A stretch of 64,000 nt of DNA from Desulfovibrionales bacterium (GTDB taxonomy: Bacteria > Desulfobacterota > Desulfovibrionia > Desulfovibrionales > Desulfonatronaceae), in contig REDL01000082.1 in the NCBI GenBank assembly GCA_007693505.1, forward strand, positions 1 to 64,000, read 5' to 3'. Shown piece by piece: positions 24,067 through 31,517 of this stretch (position 1 is its first letter; each line of letters begins with the position of its first letter). Made by a program: the position numbers and the translations under genes. The notes beneath the pieces are model-generated. The model worked only from the letters and a program-made list of their open reading frames with translations. It ran no database searches and had not been told where the DNA came from.

Positions 24067-25170
24067 ATGGCCTTGAACAACGCATCGGACATGTTGACAA
24101 AATTCAAGGATCCGGCTCTGTGCCGCAACCTCCTGGACAAAATCCGGGCCGAGCTGCCCGGTCCCCTGGCCTTCATGGAAGTCTGCGGCACGCACACCGT
24201 GGCCATTTTTCAAAGCGGACTGCGCTCTCTGCTCCCGGAGGAGATCCGGCACCTTTCCGGCCCCGGCTGCCCGGTCTGCGTGACCCATGAAGGCGAGGTG
24301 GCGGCATTTCTGGAACTGGCCCGCAAGGACAACGTGATCATCGCCACCTTCGGCGACCTGATGCGCGTACCCGGCCCCAAGGGAGCCAGCCTGAAACAGG
24401 CCCAGGCCGAGGGCTGCCGGATCGAAATCGTCTACTCCGCCTTCGACGCCCTGGCCTTGGCCCGCAAGCACCCCGAGTCCTGGGTTGTCTTTCTGGGAGT
24501 GGGCTTTGAAACAACCGCCCCCACGGTGGCCGCCACCATCAAGGTCGCCAAGGAGCAGGGCCTGGAGAATTTCCTCGTCTTCGCCATGCACAAGCTCGTC
24601 CCCCCGGCCCTGGCCGCCCTGCTCCAGGATCCCGAGGTCAATGTGGACGCCCTGATTCTCCCCGGCCACGTCTCCACGATCATCGGCGTCGAGCCCTACC
24701 GATTTCTGGCCGATCAGCACGGCGTCCCCTCGATCATCACCGGCTTCGAACCCCTGGACATCCTCCAGGCCCTGCTGCTGATCATCGACCAGCGCAAGAA
24801 CGGCCAGCCCCAGGTGTTCAACCAATACTCCCGGGCCGTGGCCGACAACGGCAACCCCAAGGCCAGGGAGACCATGACCGAGGTTTTCACGGTTTCCGAC
24901 GCCCTCTGGCGCGGCCTGGGCCGCATCCCGGAAAGCGGACTGGCCCTGGCTGGCGAATACCATCGCTTCGACGCCCTCACCACCCTGGATGTCCAGGTCC
25001 AGGATCTCCCCCCCCTGCCCGGCTGCCGCTGCGGCGACGTCCTCAAAGGCAAAATGCAACCCAACCACTGCCCCCTCTTCAGCAAAACCTGCACCCCCGC
25101 CACCCCCGTCGGCCCCTGTATGGTGTCCACGGAAGGAAGCTGCGCGGCATATTATAAATATGCGCTGTAA
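24067..25170 (+). CDS. hypD: hydrogenase maturation protein HypD
   Basis: 367 residues. Motifs in order are FMEVCGTHTVAIFQSGLRSL, LSGPGCPVCVTHEGE, VVFLGVGFETTAPT, LPGHVSTIIGVEPY, ITGFEPLDIL, then CRCGDVLKGKMQPNHCPLF and the C-terminal Cys residues that hold the 4Fe-4S cluster. HypD is the scaffold on which the Fe(CN)2CO cofactor of NiFe hydrogenase is built with HypC and HypE. GAGGAG precedes the start. The frame is open upstream through hypC, but the ATG at 24067 matches the family N-terminus. Its partner hypE is about 2.9 kb downstream, beyond a toxin-antitoxin island. Confidence 0.97.
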   Translation: MALNNASDMLTKFKDPALCRNLLDKIRAELPGPLAFMEVCGTHTVAIFQSGLRSLLPEEIRHLSGPGCPVCVTHEGEVAAFLELARKDNVIIATFGDLMRVPGPKGASLKQAQAEGCRIEIVYSAFDALALARKHPESWVVFLGVGFETTAPTVAATIKVAKEQGLENFLVFAMHKLVPPALAALLQDPEVNVDALILPGHVSTIIGVEPYRFLADQHGVPSIITGFEPLDILQALLLIIDQRKNGQPQVFNQYSRAVADNGNPKARETMTEVFTVSDALWRGLGRIPESGLALAGEYHRFDALTTLDVQVQDLPPLPGCRCGDVLKGKMQPNHCPLFSKTCTPATPVGPCMVSTEGSCAAYYKYAL

Positions 25171-25199
25171 TAGGGAGGCTTAAAGCCTGAAAATGTACA

Positions 25200-25525
25200 A
25201 TGAAAGTAAGAGATGTCATCACGTTGATAGAAGGTGATGAGGTCACTGCAAAAAGTCCCTTTTCCCGCGAAAACGTGTGATGTGATTTTGCTCAACACCC
25301 TGGAAAGACTGAATTCCGGCTTTCGCCGGAATGAGGAATTTCAAGGTTTTGCGACTTTCTGCAGTAACATCAGGTGATGGTTGGTTTCTCGTTGCGACCA
25401 AAGGCAGCCATCGTCAGTTTAAGCACCCGGTCAAACCTGGACGAGTGACAATTTCAGGAAAGCCAAGTGATGATTTAGCAGCAGGAACTCTTGGCAGTAT
25501 CTACAAGCAATCGGGGATAAAATGA
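25200..25525 (+). pseudogene. hicA: hicA toxin gene interrupted by a 132-bp element
   Basis: Deleting 25240-25379 (element plus one 8-bp target copy) restores a 61-residue HicA: start MKVRDVITLIEGDGWFLVAT, then KGSHRQFKHPVKPG with the catalytic His region, and a normal end. The present gene reads 13 native codons, then element codons to a TGA. An ATG inside the element at 25331 enters the native frame and would give a 64-residue protein whose first residues come from the element (MRNFKVLRL...). HicA is a double-stranded-RNA-binding-fold mRNA endonuclease. The hybrid keeps the His but lacks the first strand, so activity is doubtful. The stop overlaps the hicB start. Confidence 0.85.
25240..25371. 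mobile_element. 132-bp miniature inverted-repeat element, copy B
   Basis: Same length and almost the same sequence as copy A at 17533, in the same orientation on the plus strand. It is flanked by a perfect 8-bp target duplication AGGTGATG (25232-25239 and 25372-25379). The inverted ends GTCACTGCA and TGCAGTAAC and the central CCGGC palindrome are all present. It interrupts hicA after codon 13. Confidence 0.9.
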
Positions 25526-25737
25526 AAAAATACTTAATAGTTGTTGAGGAAACGGAAACAGAATTCTCAGCTTTTTCTCCGGACTTGGATGGTTGTATTG
25601 CAACAGGCAAAACGCGTGAAGATGTCGAGAACACTATGAAAGATGTAATACAATTCCACCTTGAAGGACTGAAGGAAGACGGCTTTCTTGCACCTCCTCC
25701 TCGTTCTTATCCTGCGTATTGTGAAGTATTCGCCTGA
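25522..25737 (+). CDS. hicB: HicB antitoxin
   Basis: 71 residues: MKKYLIVVEETETEFSAFSP, then DLDGCIATGKTREDVENTM and a helix to FHLEGLKEDG. This is the partial RNase H fold of HicB antitoxins. It seems to lack the long C-terminal DNA-binding domain of larger HicB proteins. It overlaps the hicA stop by four bases. The reading frame is intact although its toxin gene is interrupted. Confidence 0.9.
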   Translation: MKKYLIVVEETETEFSAFSPDLDGCIATGKTREDVENTMKDVIQFHLEGLKEDGFLAPPPRSYPAYCEVFA

Positions 25738-25790
25738 AAGGCTTTGCAGATTTGCTGAATGCTGTCAGCAAGTAAACGGAGGAACCAATT

Positions 25791-26033
25791 ATGAGCACAG
25801 CCGTTGCAGATGAAAATTTTCACAGTGCAATGAAGCAGCCCGACACAGTCCGCGCCCGTATAGCTGAGGCTCTCATTTCCCGTCTTGACAGTCCCGTGGA
25901 TCATCATGTCGACCGAGCTTGGCAGGTCGAGATATACGAGAGACTCCATGAAATCGATTCCGGTGCCGTCGAGTGCACCCCCTGGGAAGATATCAGAGAC
26001 AGACTTTACCGGAACGCGAATGTATGCCGCTGA
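25791..26033 (+). CDS. addiction module antitoxin, Unstab_antitox type
   Basis: 80 residues with the family pattern ARIAEALISRLDSP...AWQVEIYERLHEIDSGAVEC and PWEDIRDRLYRN. These antitoxins pair with RelE/ParE toxins. GGAGG stands nine bases before the ATG. The frame is intact, while the overlapping downstream toxin is broken. It belongs to the toxin-antitoxin island between hypD and hypE. Confidence 0.85.
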   Translation: MSTAVADENFHSAMKQPDTVRARIAEALISRLDSPVDHHVDRAWQVEIYERLHEIDSGAVECTPWEDIRDRLYRNANVCR

Positions 26034-26316
26034 TGTTCATCCCGACGTGTACGGGGAGCCGGAGCATTCGCGCGCATGATCCGAAAAGCCTGCGGCCAAC
26101 CTTGGGACGGAGTTTCTTGGCGAAGTCGATAAACCCATCGAGACCGTGCGCAATTCGCCGACAATCTGGCCATTTCGAAATGAACGACAACGCATTCGGC
26201 GAAACCTCATGCATCTCTTCCCTTACGCCGTGATCTATCGCATCCAACACGAGACCATGCTGGGTCATTGCCGTGATGCACCTGCCACGGCATCCCGACT
26301 ACTGGCGAGAGAGTAG
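26020..26316 (+). pseudogene. broken RelE/ParE-type toxin
   Basis: The ATG at 26020 overlaps the antitoxin end and starts MYAADVHPDVYGEPE. A TGA stops it at 26077. The same frame then continues LGTEFLGEVDKPIETVRNSP, FPYAVIYRIQHETML, and a one-base shift near 26262 leads to VIAVMHLPRHPDYWRE, the conserved toxin end. So two lesions, a nonsense codon and a frameshift, inactivate an otherwise full-length RelE-superfamily mRNA interferase. Confidence 0.85.
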
Positions 26317-26359
26317 GGAACTGCTGGCACGACAAGGCCAGAGTGCAGACATCATCAAA

Positions 26360-26589
26360 CGCTACGCCGTGAAGTCCCCGGCCACGCCCAATTCATCATC
26401 GCCTCCCATTCCCCCATCCTGCTGGCCTATCCGGGCGCGACCCTGTAGGCATTCTCGACGGAGGGAATCGCGGAAATTGCATATCGAGAGACAGAGCATT
26501 ATCTTGTGACCAGGGACTTTCTCAATGCACCGGAGCGGTATTTCAGGTATCTTTTCGCCGAAGATGAAGGAAAGGAAGATTACCAATGA
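26360..26589 (+). pseudogene. C-terminal remnant of an AAA-type ATPase
   Basis: In one frame: HAQFIIASHSPILLAYPGAT, then a TAG, then AFSTEGIAEIAYRETEHYLV, TRDFLNAPERYFRYLF and a stop at 26587. The 'FIIATHSPILLAYPGA...' block with the 'YRETEHY..TRDFL..PE' tail is the end of predicted SMC-like AAA ATPases (AAA_21 type), which are frequent in mobile and defence loci. Only the last roughly 70 residues survive. The Walker motifs are gone. Confidence 0.75.
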
Positions 26590-26669
26590 GACAGGAACCA
26601 AGGTCCACCTAAAATTTTGCTGTCACCACACGCACTCAAGTACATTACGAAAATTTCAAGTATCGATAA

Positions 26670-26867
26670 ATCAAGCCTCGAAAAATCAGAAAACTGTTGC
26701 TCGATCTTGAGAAAGCTGGACTCAAAAACCGTGGAGGCAAAGGAGGCCACCGGAATTATGAGCACCAATCTGGTTCTTGAATAACAATTTCCGGTAATCC
26801 GAGTGACGACGCAAAGCCTTACCAGGAACGAGAAGTCAAGCAAAAGGTCATAAAGGCAACGCAATGA
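26670..26867 (+). pseudogene. second hicA, inactivated by start loss and a stop codon
   Basis: The frame reads (I)KPRKIRKLLLDLEKAGLKN, then RGGKGGHRNYEHQSGS, a TGA at 26778, and ITISGNPSDDAKPYQEREVK to a natural stop overlapping the next ATG. The His motif GGKG(S/G)HRNYEH identifies HicA. The codon where ATG is expected is ATC, and an in-frame TAA precedes it. CGA to TGA would explain the internal stop. It stands directly before an intact hicB-like gene. Confidence 0.8.
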
Positions 26868-27103
26868 ATGAGGGCGCAAAATATCTCAAAATCGTGAAAT
26901 GGTTTGACGAGGATCAATGTTTTATCGGCCAGTGCCCTGGTGTCATAGATCCATACTGCCACGGAAACAACGAGAAGGATGTGTACGCGGAGCTTTGTGA
27001 AATAGTCGATGAAAGGCTGGACTTGCTGAAAAAGGAAGGCAAACCCTTGCCAGAGCGGACATATGGCCGAGGAATAGCGCAAAAGCTTGCGGAAGCAGCC
27101 TGA
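26864..27103 (+). CDS. HicB-like antitoxin
   Basis: 79 residues. The pattern YLKIVKWFDEDQCFIGQCPG, HGNNEKDVYAELCEIVDERL and a short basic end fits the HicB-like beta-strand/helix fold. The ATG overlaps the stop of the broken hicA, the same arrangement as in the first hic pair. The frame is intact. Confidence 0.8.
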   Translation: MNEGAKYLKIVKWFDEDQCFIGQCPGVIDPYCHGNNEKDVYAELCEIVDERLDLLKKEGKPLPERTYGRGIAQKLAEAA

Positions 27104-27131
27104 TTGCCATTATCCATTAAAATGTCTCTCC

Positions 27132-27236
27132 AAGACATTCCCCTTTGGCGTCCTTTTCCGGGATCGTCCCGATGAAATCATCGTCGTAGCGGTCATGCAC
27201 CTCCACCGAGATCCCGATTACTGGAAGCATAGATAA
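27132..27236 (+). pseudogene. C-terminal scrap of a RelE-type toxin
   Basis: An in-frame stretch reads FPFGVLFRDRPDEIIVVAVM, then HLHRDPDYWKHR and a stop. This is the last third of a RelE/ParE toxin of the kind paired with Unstab_antitox proteins. The N-terminal two-thirds and any antitoxin of its own are absent. The antitoxin at 25791 already has its own toxin wreck. Confidence 0.78.
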
Positions 27237-27261
27237 AGCTGGGCCATCAGACGGATGAAAA

Positions 27262-27594
27262 ATGAAAGAAACACAAACAATTCAAGAAATGCTTGCCGAA
27301 AGGCTCCGCACCGTCGACCCCAAGATGGTTGCCCTTTTCGGAAGTCATGCCCATGGAACTCCGGGCCAGGACAGCGACTTTGATGTCTATGTCGTGACCA
27401 GGGACCAGTTTATTCCCAAAAATTATCAGGAAAAAAGGCAACTCGTCAGAAAAGTCTCCAAGCCGATCCAGGATATTCGTCAAAAAGTCAGCATTGACCT
27501 GCTGGTCCACACCGAACCCATGAGTGAACTTTTTTTCTCACAAAAGAGTTCGTTTGCCAGAGAAATTCAAAATAACGGGATTTCGTTATTATGA
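27262..27594 (+). CDS. MNT-type nucleotidyltransferase (MntA-like antitoxin)
   Basis: 110 residues. The nucleotidyltransferase motif is complete: VALFGSHAHGTPGQDSDFDV with GS and the DxD pair, and a third acidic residue in VSIDLLVHT. In HEPN/MNT modules the MNT protein blocks the HEPN toxin, in known cases by AMPylating or oligoadenylating it. It overlaps the HEPN start by four bases. Both partners have intact frames. Confidence 0.88.
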   Translation: MKETQTIQEMLAERLRTVDPKMVALFGSHAHGTPGQDSDFDVYVVTRDQFIPKNYQEKRQLVRKVSKPIQDIRQKVSIDLLVHTEPMSELFFSQKSSFAREIQNNGISLL

Positions 27595-27986
27595 CCAAGG
27601 AACTGGCCAAGGCATGGCTCTTTTCCGCACCCGCGGACTTGAAAAGCATTGGGTATATCATTCATGACGAATTTTTATCGCACATTGTTGCCTTTCATGC
27701 CCAGCAGTGCGTGGAAAAGAGTTTCAAGGCGATCCTTGAAAACTCGCAAAAAAGGGTTCCCAAGGAACACTCGACTCTCAAGCTCTACGGCATGATCCAG
27801 CCAGAAATCCAGATGGATCTGGATATGGATATCCTGACGGATTTAGACGATCTCTACATCGATGCTCGATATCCCGGCGATTTCGGTTTGCTGCCCCACG
27901 GCAAGCCGTCACGCGAGGAAGCACGGGAGTTCATGATGTTCGCGCAAGAGATCTTTGAAACAATCAGCAACCATGTCGGTGCATAA
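27591..27986 (+). CDS. HEPN-domain protein (toxin partner of the MNT protein)
   Basis: 131 residues, all-helical. HEPN hallmarks are LAKAWLFSAPADLKSIGYII, the AFHAQQCVEKSFKAIL helix and the end LYIDARYPGDFG. The RX4-6H RNase motif of active HEPN toxins is not clear to me, so it may be a non-cleaving HEPN or use variant residues. It follows the MNT gene in the usual overlapping order and is the last gene of the island before hypE. Confidence 0.82.
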   Translation: MTKELAKAWLFSAPADLKSIGYIIHDEFLSHIVAFHAQQCVEKSFKAILENSQKRVPKEHSTLKLYGMIQPEIQMDLDMDILTDLDDLYIDARYPGDFGLLPHGKPSREEAREFMMFAQEIFETISNHVGA

Positions 27987-28031
27987 ATCATCTCCCGACA
28001 CTCAAACCATAATCCAACCCCACATTAGCTC

Positions 28032-29039
28032 ATGACCACCCCACGACTCCTCCTCGACACCGGCAGCGGCGGCAAGGCTTCGCATCGTTTGATTAAGGAC
28101 GTGTTTCTGAAACATTTCAGCAACGACGTTCTGGACCGGCTGGACGACGCGGCCTTGATTCAGGCCACGGGTCCCTTGGCCATGAGCACGGACAGCTTCA
28201 CCGTCACTCCGCTCATTTTTCCCGGCGGAGATATTGGTTCCCTGGCCGTGAACGGCACGGTCAACGACGTGGCCATGCTCGGGGCGCGGCCGCTTTATTT
28301 GAGCTGCGCGTTTATTCTGGAGGAAGGGTTGGAGTTGGACGTGCTGGAGCAGGTGGTCCGGTCCACGGCCGAGGCCGCGAAGCGGGCCGGGGTGAAGATC
28401 GTCACCGGGGACACCAAGGTGGTGCCCAAGGGCGCGGTGGACAGGATGTTCATCAACACCACGGGGATCGGTGAAATACTGGCGCAGCCCTGCCCCCAGG
28501 GCCACCGGGCCGCGCCGGGCGACGCGATCCTGGTCAGCGGGACCATGGGCGATCACGGCCTGACCATCCTGGCCACCAGGGAAGGCTTGAGCTTCGAGGC
28601 CCCGATCCAGAGCGACTGCGCCGGGTTGAACCACCTCATCGCCAAGCTGCTGGCCGCCATCCCGGATATCCACGTCCTGCGTGACCCCACCCGGGGCGGC
28701 CTGGCTACCACGCTCAACGAAATCGCCGGGCAGTCCGGTGTGCAGTGTCTGATTCGCGAGGAGGCCGTGCCCGTGAACCCGGTGGTGGCCGCGGGCTGCT
28801 CCTTCCTCGGCCTGGACCCGCTCTACCTGGCCAACGAGGGCAAGCTGATCTGCATCCTCCCGGCCCAATACGCCGAACAGGCCCTGGAGATCATGCGTCG
28901 GGACGAGTTCGGCGCCGACGCCGCCCACATCGGCGACATCCAGCCCGACCACCCCGGCCGGGTGGTCCTGCAAACCCCGCTCGGAGGCCGCCGTCTGCTG
29001 GACATGCTCGAAGGCGAGCAGCTTCCGCGTATCTGTTAA
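28032..29039 (+). CDS. hypE: hydrogenase maturation carbamoyl dehydratase HypE
   Basis: 335 residues of the PurM/AIR-synthase-like family. It shows DTGSGGKASHRLIKDVF, DDAALI, MSTDSFTVTPLIFPGGDIG, NGTVNDVAMLGARPLYLSC, GDTKVVPKG and DPTRGGLATTLNEIA. The last residues PRIC carry the essential C-terminal Cys, which HypF carbamoylates and HypE converts to thiocyanate for the hydrogenase Fe-CN ligands. It is on the same strand as hypC-hypD but separated by about 2.9 kb. The start lies 45 bases after the HEPN gene with no clear own promoter, so expression may depend on read-through or an unseen promoter. Confidence 0.96.
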   Translation: MTTPRLLLDTGSGGKASHRLIKDVFLKHFSNDVLDRLDDAALIQATGPLAMSTDSFTVTPLIFPGGDIGSLAVNGTVNDVAMLGARPLYLSCAFILEEGLELDVLEQVVRSTAEAAKRAGVKIVTGDTKVVPKGAVDRMFINTTGIGEILAQPCPQGHRAAPGDAILVSGTMGDHGLTILATREGLSFEAPIQSDCAGLNHLIAKLLAAIPDIHVLRDPTRGGLATTLNEIAGQSGVQCLIREEAVPVNPVVAAGCSFLGLDPLYLANEGKLICILPAQYAEQALEIMRRDEFGADAAHIGDIQPDHPGRVVLQTPLGGRRLLDMLEGEQLPRIC

Positions 29040-29087
29040 TTGCCTTCGGGTAACACTACAGCGACACGTCCGCTTCCATTGCCTGAC

Positions 29088-29183
29088 CAAGGTTTTTAAC
29101 CACGGGGCACACGGGGATCACAGGGAAAAACCTTGATTTTTACAAATATGTTCTCCGTGTCCCCCGTGATCCCGGTGGTTAAA
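29088..29183. repeat. inverted repeat between the convergent hypE and paaK genes
   Basis: CAAGGTTTTT (29088-29097) and AAAAACCTTG (29126-29135) are perfect inverted arms. The wider stretch TTAACCAC..GGGG..GGATCAC recurs in inverted form ending GTGGTTAA at about 29182. It resembles the common 'accacggggcacacggggatcac' intergenic repeat class. It could act as a bidirectional transcription stop. Confidence 0.6.
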
Positions 29184-29249
29184 TCTTCCGCTGGATCGGC
29201 TGTTGCCCGCATAATGTTGTTGGAGTGGCAATTGCCTTCGGCTCATTGC

Positions 29250-30545
29250 CTACGGGTTTCGCCGATCCACCACCCGCCCAATGCCGGTTTCCAGCTCGGT
29301 GATGGTTTGGCGCTCCACCAACTGCACATCGAAGACCAGCCCCAGTTCCATGGCCAACTGCTGCCGGGTCCGCTCAATGAAGCGTTGCTGGGTCTTGATT
29401 TGATCCGGCTCGACCATGTCCGCCTCCACCAGGAGTTTGGCCGTGTCCAGTCCGCCGTGGCGGTCCACCACAATCAAATGGTTCGGCTGGACGTGGTGCG
29501 TCTCCGCCAGAATGGCCTTGATCCGCTCCGGATAGACGTTGATCCCCTGGATGATCAGCATGTCGTCACTGCGGCCCTGGATGCGCTCCATGCGCGTGAA
29601 GGTCCGGCCGCAGGAGCACGGGTCCGGGATCAGCCTGGTCAGATCCCCGGTGCGAAAGCGGACCATGGGCAGGGCTTCCTTGGTCAGGGTGGTCAGCACC
29701 AGCTCGCCCATCTGCCCCGCCGGAACCGGCTGAAGGGTTTGCGGGTCAATGATCTCGGCCAGGAAATGATCTTCCTGGACGTGCATGCCCCGCCGCTCCA
29801 AACACTCTCCGGCCACCCCCGGCCCCATGATCTCGCTGACGCCGTAGTTGTCCGTGGCCGTGATGTTCAGGCGTTCCTGAATGGTTCGGCGCGTATCCTC
29901 GGACCAGACCTCCCCGCTGAACAGGCCCCAGCGCAGGGGCAAGGCGTTGCGGTTCACGCCCATCTCGTCCATCAGGTCGGCCAGAAACAGGGCGTAACTG
30001 GGAATGCAGGCCAGGGCTGTGGCCCGGTAGTCCAGGATGATGCCCACCTGCCGGCGGGCGTTGCCGCTGGAGACCGGCACCACCGTGGCCCCCAGGGTCT
30101 CCGCGCCGTAGTGCATGCCAAAGGCCATGGTGGACAGGCCGTAGGCATGAGCCACATGCACCACGTCTTCCTTGCCCGCCCCACCAGCGGCCAGAACCCG
30201 GGCCGTGAGCCTCGACCACTTTCGAATGTCGCTGAGGGTATAGCCGAAGACCGTGGTCCCACCGGAAAAACCCGAGGACGTTTGCAAGCGCACCACCTCG
30301 CGCAGGGGCACGGCAAACAGGCCGTAGGGCGCGTTGTCCCGCAAATCCTGGCGCGTGGTCAGGGGCAGTTCGCGGACGTCGTCCAGGGAGGTAAAATCAT
30401 AGGGGTCCAGGCCCAGTTCCTCGAACTTCTTGCGATAGAACGGAACGTTACGCGAAACCCTGGTCAAGGTGGACTGCAATCGCTCCAGCTGAAGCTGCTC
30501 CAGTTCCTCCTGCCCCATGCCCTCCAGTTCCGGCTCAAACATCAT
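29250..30545 (-). CDS. phenylacetate-CoA ligase-family enzyme
   Basis: 431 residues, the usual PaaK length. Motifs are LPLTTRQDLRDNAPYGLFAV, the ATP loop TSSGFSGGTTVFGYT, NYGVSEIMGPGVAGEC, VRFRTGDLTRLIPDPCSCGR, and IIQGINVYPERIKAIL. Family members activate phenylacetate or related aryl acids with CoA and ATP. In anaerobes they act on products of aromatic amino acid oxidation, often next to indolepyruvate ferredoxin oxidoreductase. A GGAGGTGGA ribosome site lies before two adjacent ATGs. Its start overlaps the livF stop, so it is translationally coupled to the transporter. All catalytic motifs are intact, unlike in the paralogue at 14736. Confidence 0.9.
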   Translation of the reverse strand: MMFEPELEGMGQEELEQLQLERLQSTLTRVSRNVPFYRKKFEELGLDPYDFTSLDDVRELPLTTRQDLRDNAPYGLFAVPLREVVRLQTSSGFSGGTTVFGYTLSDIRKWSRLTARVLAAGGAGKEDVVHVAHAYGLSTMAFGMHYGAETLGATVVPVSSGNARRQVGIILDYRATALACIPSYALFLADLMDEMGVNRNALPLRWGLFSGEVWSEDTRRTIQERLNITATDNYGVSEIMGPGVAGECLERRGMHVQEDHFLAEIIDPQTLQPVPAGQMGELVLTTLTKEALPMVRFRTGDLTRLIPDPCSCGRTFTRMERIQGRSDDMLIIQGINVYPERIKAILAETHHVQPNHLIVVDRHGGLDTAKLLVEADMVEPDQIKTQQRFIERTRQQLAMELGLVFDVQLVERQTITELETGIGRVVDRRNP

Positions 30546-31273
30546 TCCACCTCCACATCCCGCCCCAGATAGGCGCGTTGCACATCCCGGTTCAGCAGCA
30601 GCTCCTCGGACGGCCCCTGCAGAATGATCCGCCCGGTTTCCAACACATAGCCCCGATCCGCGATCTTCAGAGCGCTCTTGGCGTTTTGCTCCACCAATAA
30701 CACGGTCAGGCCGAAGACGTCGCGCAACTCGGCCACATGACGAAAGATCATCTGGGACAGGGCCGGAGCCAAGCCCATACCGGGCTCGTCCAGAAGCAGC
30801 ATCCGGGGCTTGGCCATTAGGGCTCGGCCAATGGCCAGCATCTGTTGCTCCCCGCCGGACAGATTTCCTGCCGGCTGATCCTTGCGCTGCCCCAGGACCG
30901 GAAACATCTCGTAAATCTCCTGGATGTCCTTGCGGATCGCGGCCTTGTTCTTCAGGCTGTAACGCTGGTACGCGCCCAGGAGCAGGTTGTCCTCCACGCT
31001 CATGGGCTTGAACACAAGACGCCGCTCCGGCACTTGGGAAATACCCGCGGCCACGATCCGCTCCGGACGCTCCCGGGTGATCTCCCGGCCCTCAAAGGTC
31101 AAACCGCCTCCCTTGGCCCGCAACAGCCCGGAAATGGTGGTCAACAAGGTGGTCTTCCCAGCCCCGTTCCCCCCGATCAAGGCCACGACCTCTCCCTGAT
31201 GCACATGCAGGGAAACCCGCCGGATGGCATGCACCCGACCGTAAAAGACATCGACGTTTTTCAGAACGAGCAT
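30542..31273 (-). CDS. livF: branched-chain-type ABC transporter ATPase LivF (operon 2)
   Basis: 243 residues with Walker A GGNGAGKTT, VPERRLVFKPMSVEDNLLLG, signature LSGGEQQMLAIGRAL, Walker B MLLLDEPGMGLAP, and LLVEQNAKSALKIADRGYVL. All key residues are intact. It couples to the ligase gene downstream. Only 16 bases separate its start from the broken ParE-type toxin. Confidence 0.95.
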   Translation of the reverse strand: MLVLKNVDVFYGRVHAIRRVSLHVHQGEVVALIGGNGAGKTTLLTTISGLLRAKGGGLTFEGREITRERPERIVAAGISQVPERRLVFKPMSVEDNLLLGAYQRYSLKNKAAIRKDIQEIYEMFPVLGQRKDQPAGNLSGGEQQMLAIGRALMAKPRMLLLDEPGMGLAPALSQMIFRHVAELRDVFGLTVLLVEQNAKSALKIADRGYVLETGRIILQGPSEELLLNRDVQRAYLGRDVEVE

Positions 31274-31289
31274 GAATTACATGGCCTTA

Positions 31290-31517
31290 TTACTTTGTTC
31301 TGCCCGCCAGCGTTTGCCTGATCCCGTGCGGACTTCGGCGTATCGGCAATACGGCGACGACATAAACATTCAACTGATCCATCGAATAATATATCGAATA
31401 CGGGAAGCGCTTTGCGGGCATACGATAAAGGGCGTTCATGCGTGGATAGAAACTTTTCCCATCAACAAGATCTCCACCGACTTCCCGTAGTACAATAACT
31501 TTGTTGAATCTTTCTCA
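31290..31517 (-). pseudogene. broken ParE/RelE-type toxin between livF and livG (operon 2)
   Basis: An ATG at 31517 overlaps the antitoxin stop and gives MRKIQQSYCTTGSRW, then a quick stop. Another frame holds the toxin body: VLREVGGDLVDGKSFYPRMN, ALYRMPAKRFPYSIYYSMDQ, LNVYVVAVLPIRRSPHGIRQ and a stop at 31290. The N-terminal third is deleted and the frame broken. It matches the C-terminal two-thirds of ParE-family toxins. Confidence 0.82.

Noticed and set aside
24040-25068. 342-codon minus-strand frame
   Set aside because: Antisense to hypD, which has all family motifs. The frame is a GC-skew shadow.
29133-30572. 479-codon plus-strand frame
   Set aside because: Antisense to the intact paaK-like gene. 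No recognisable protein.
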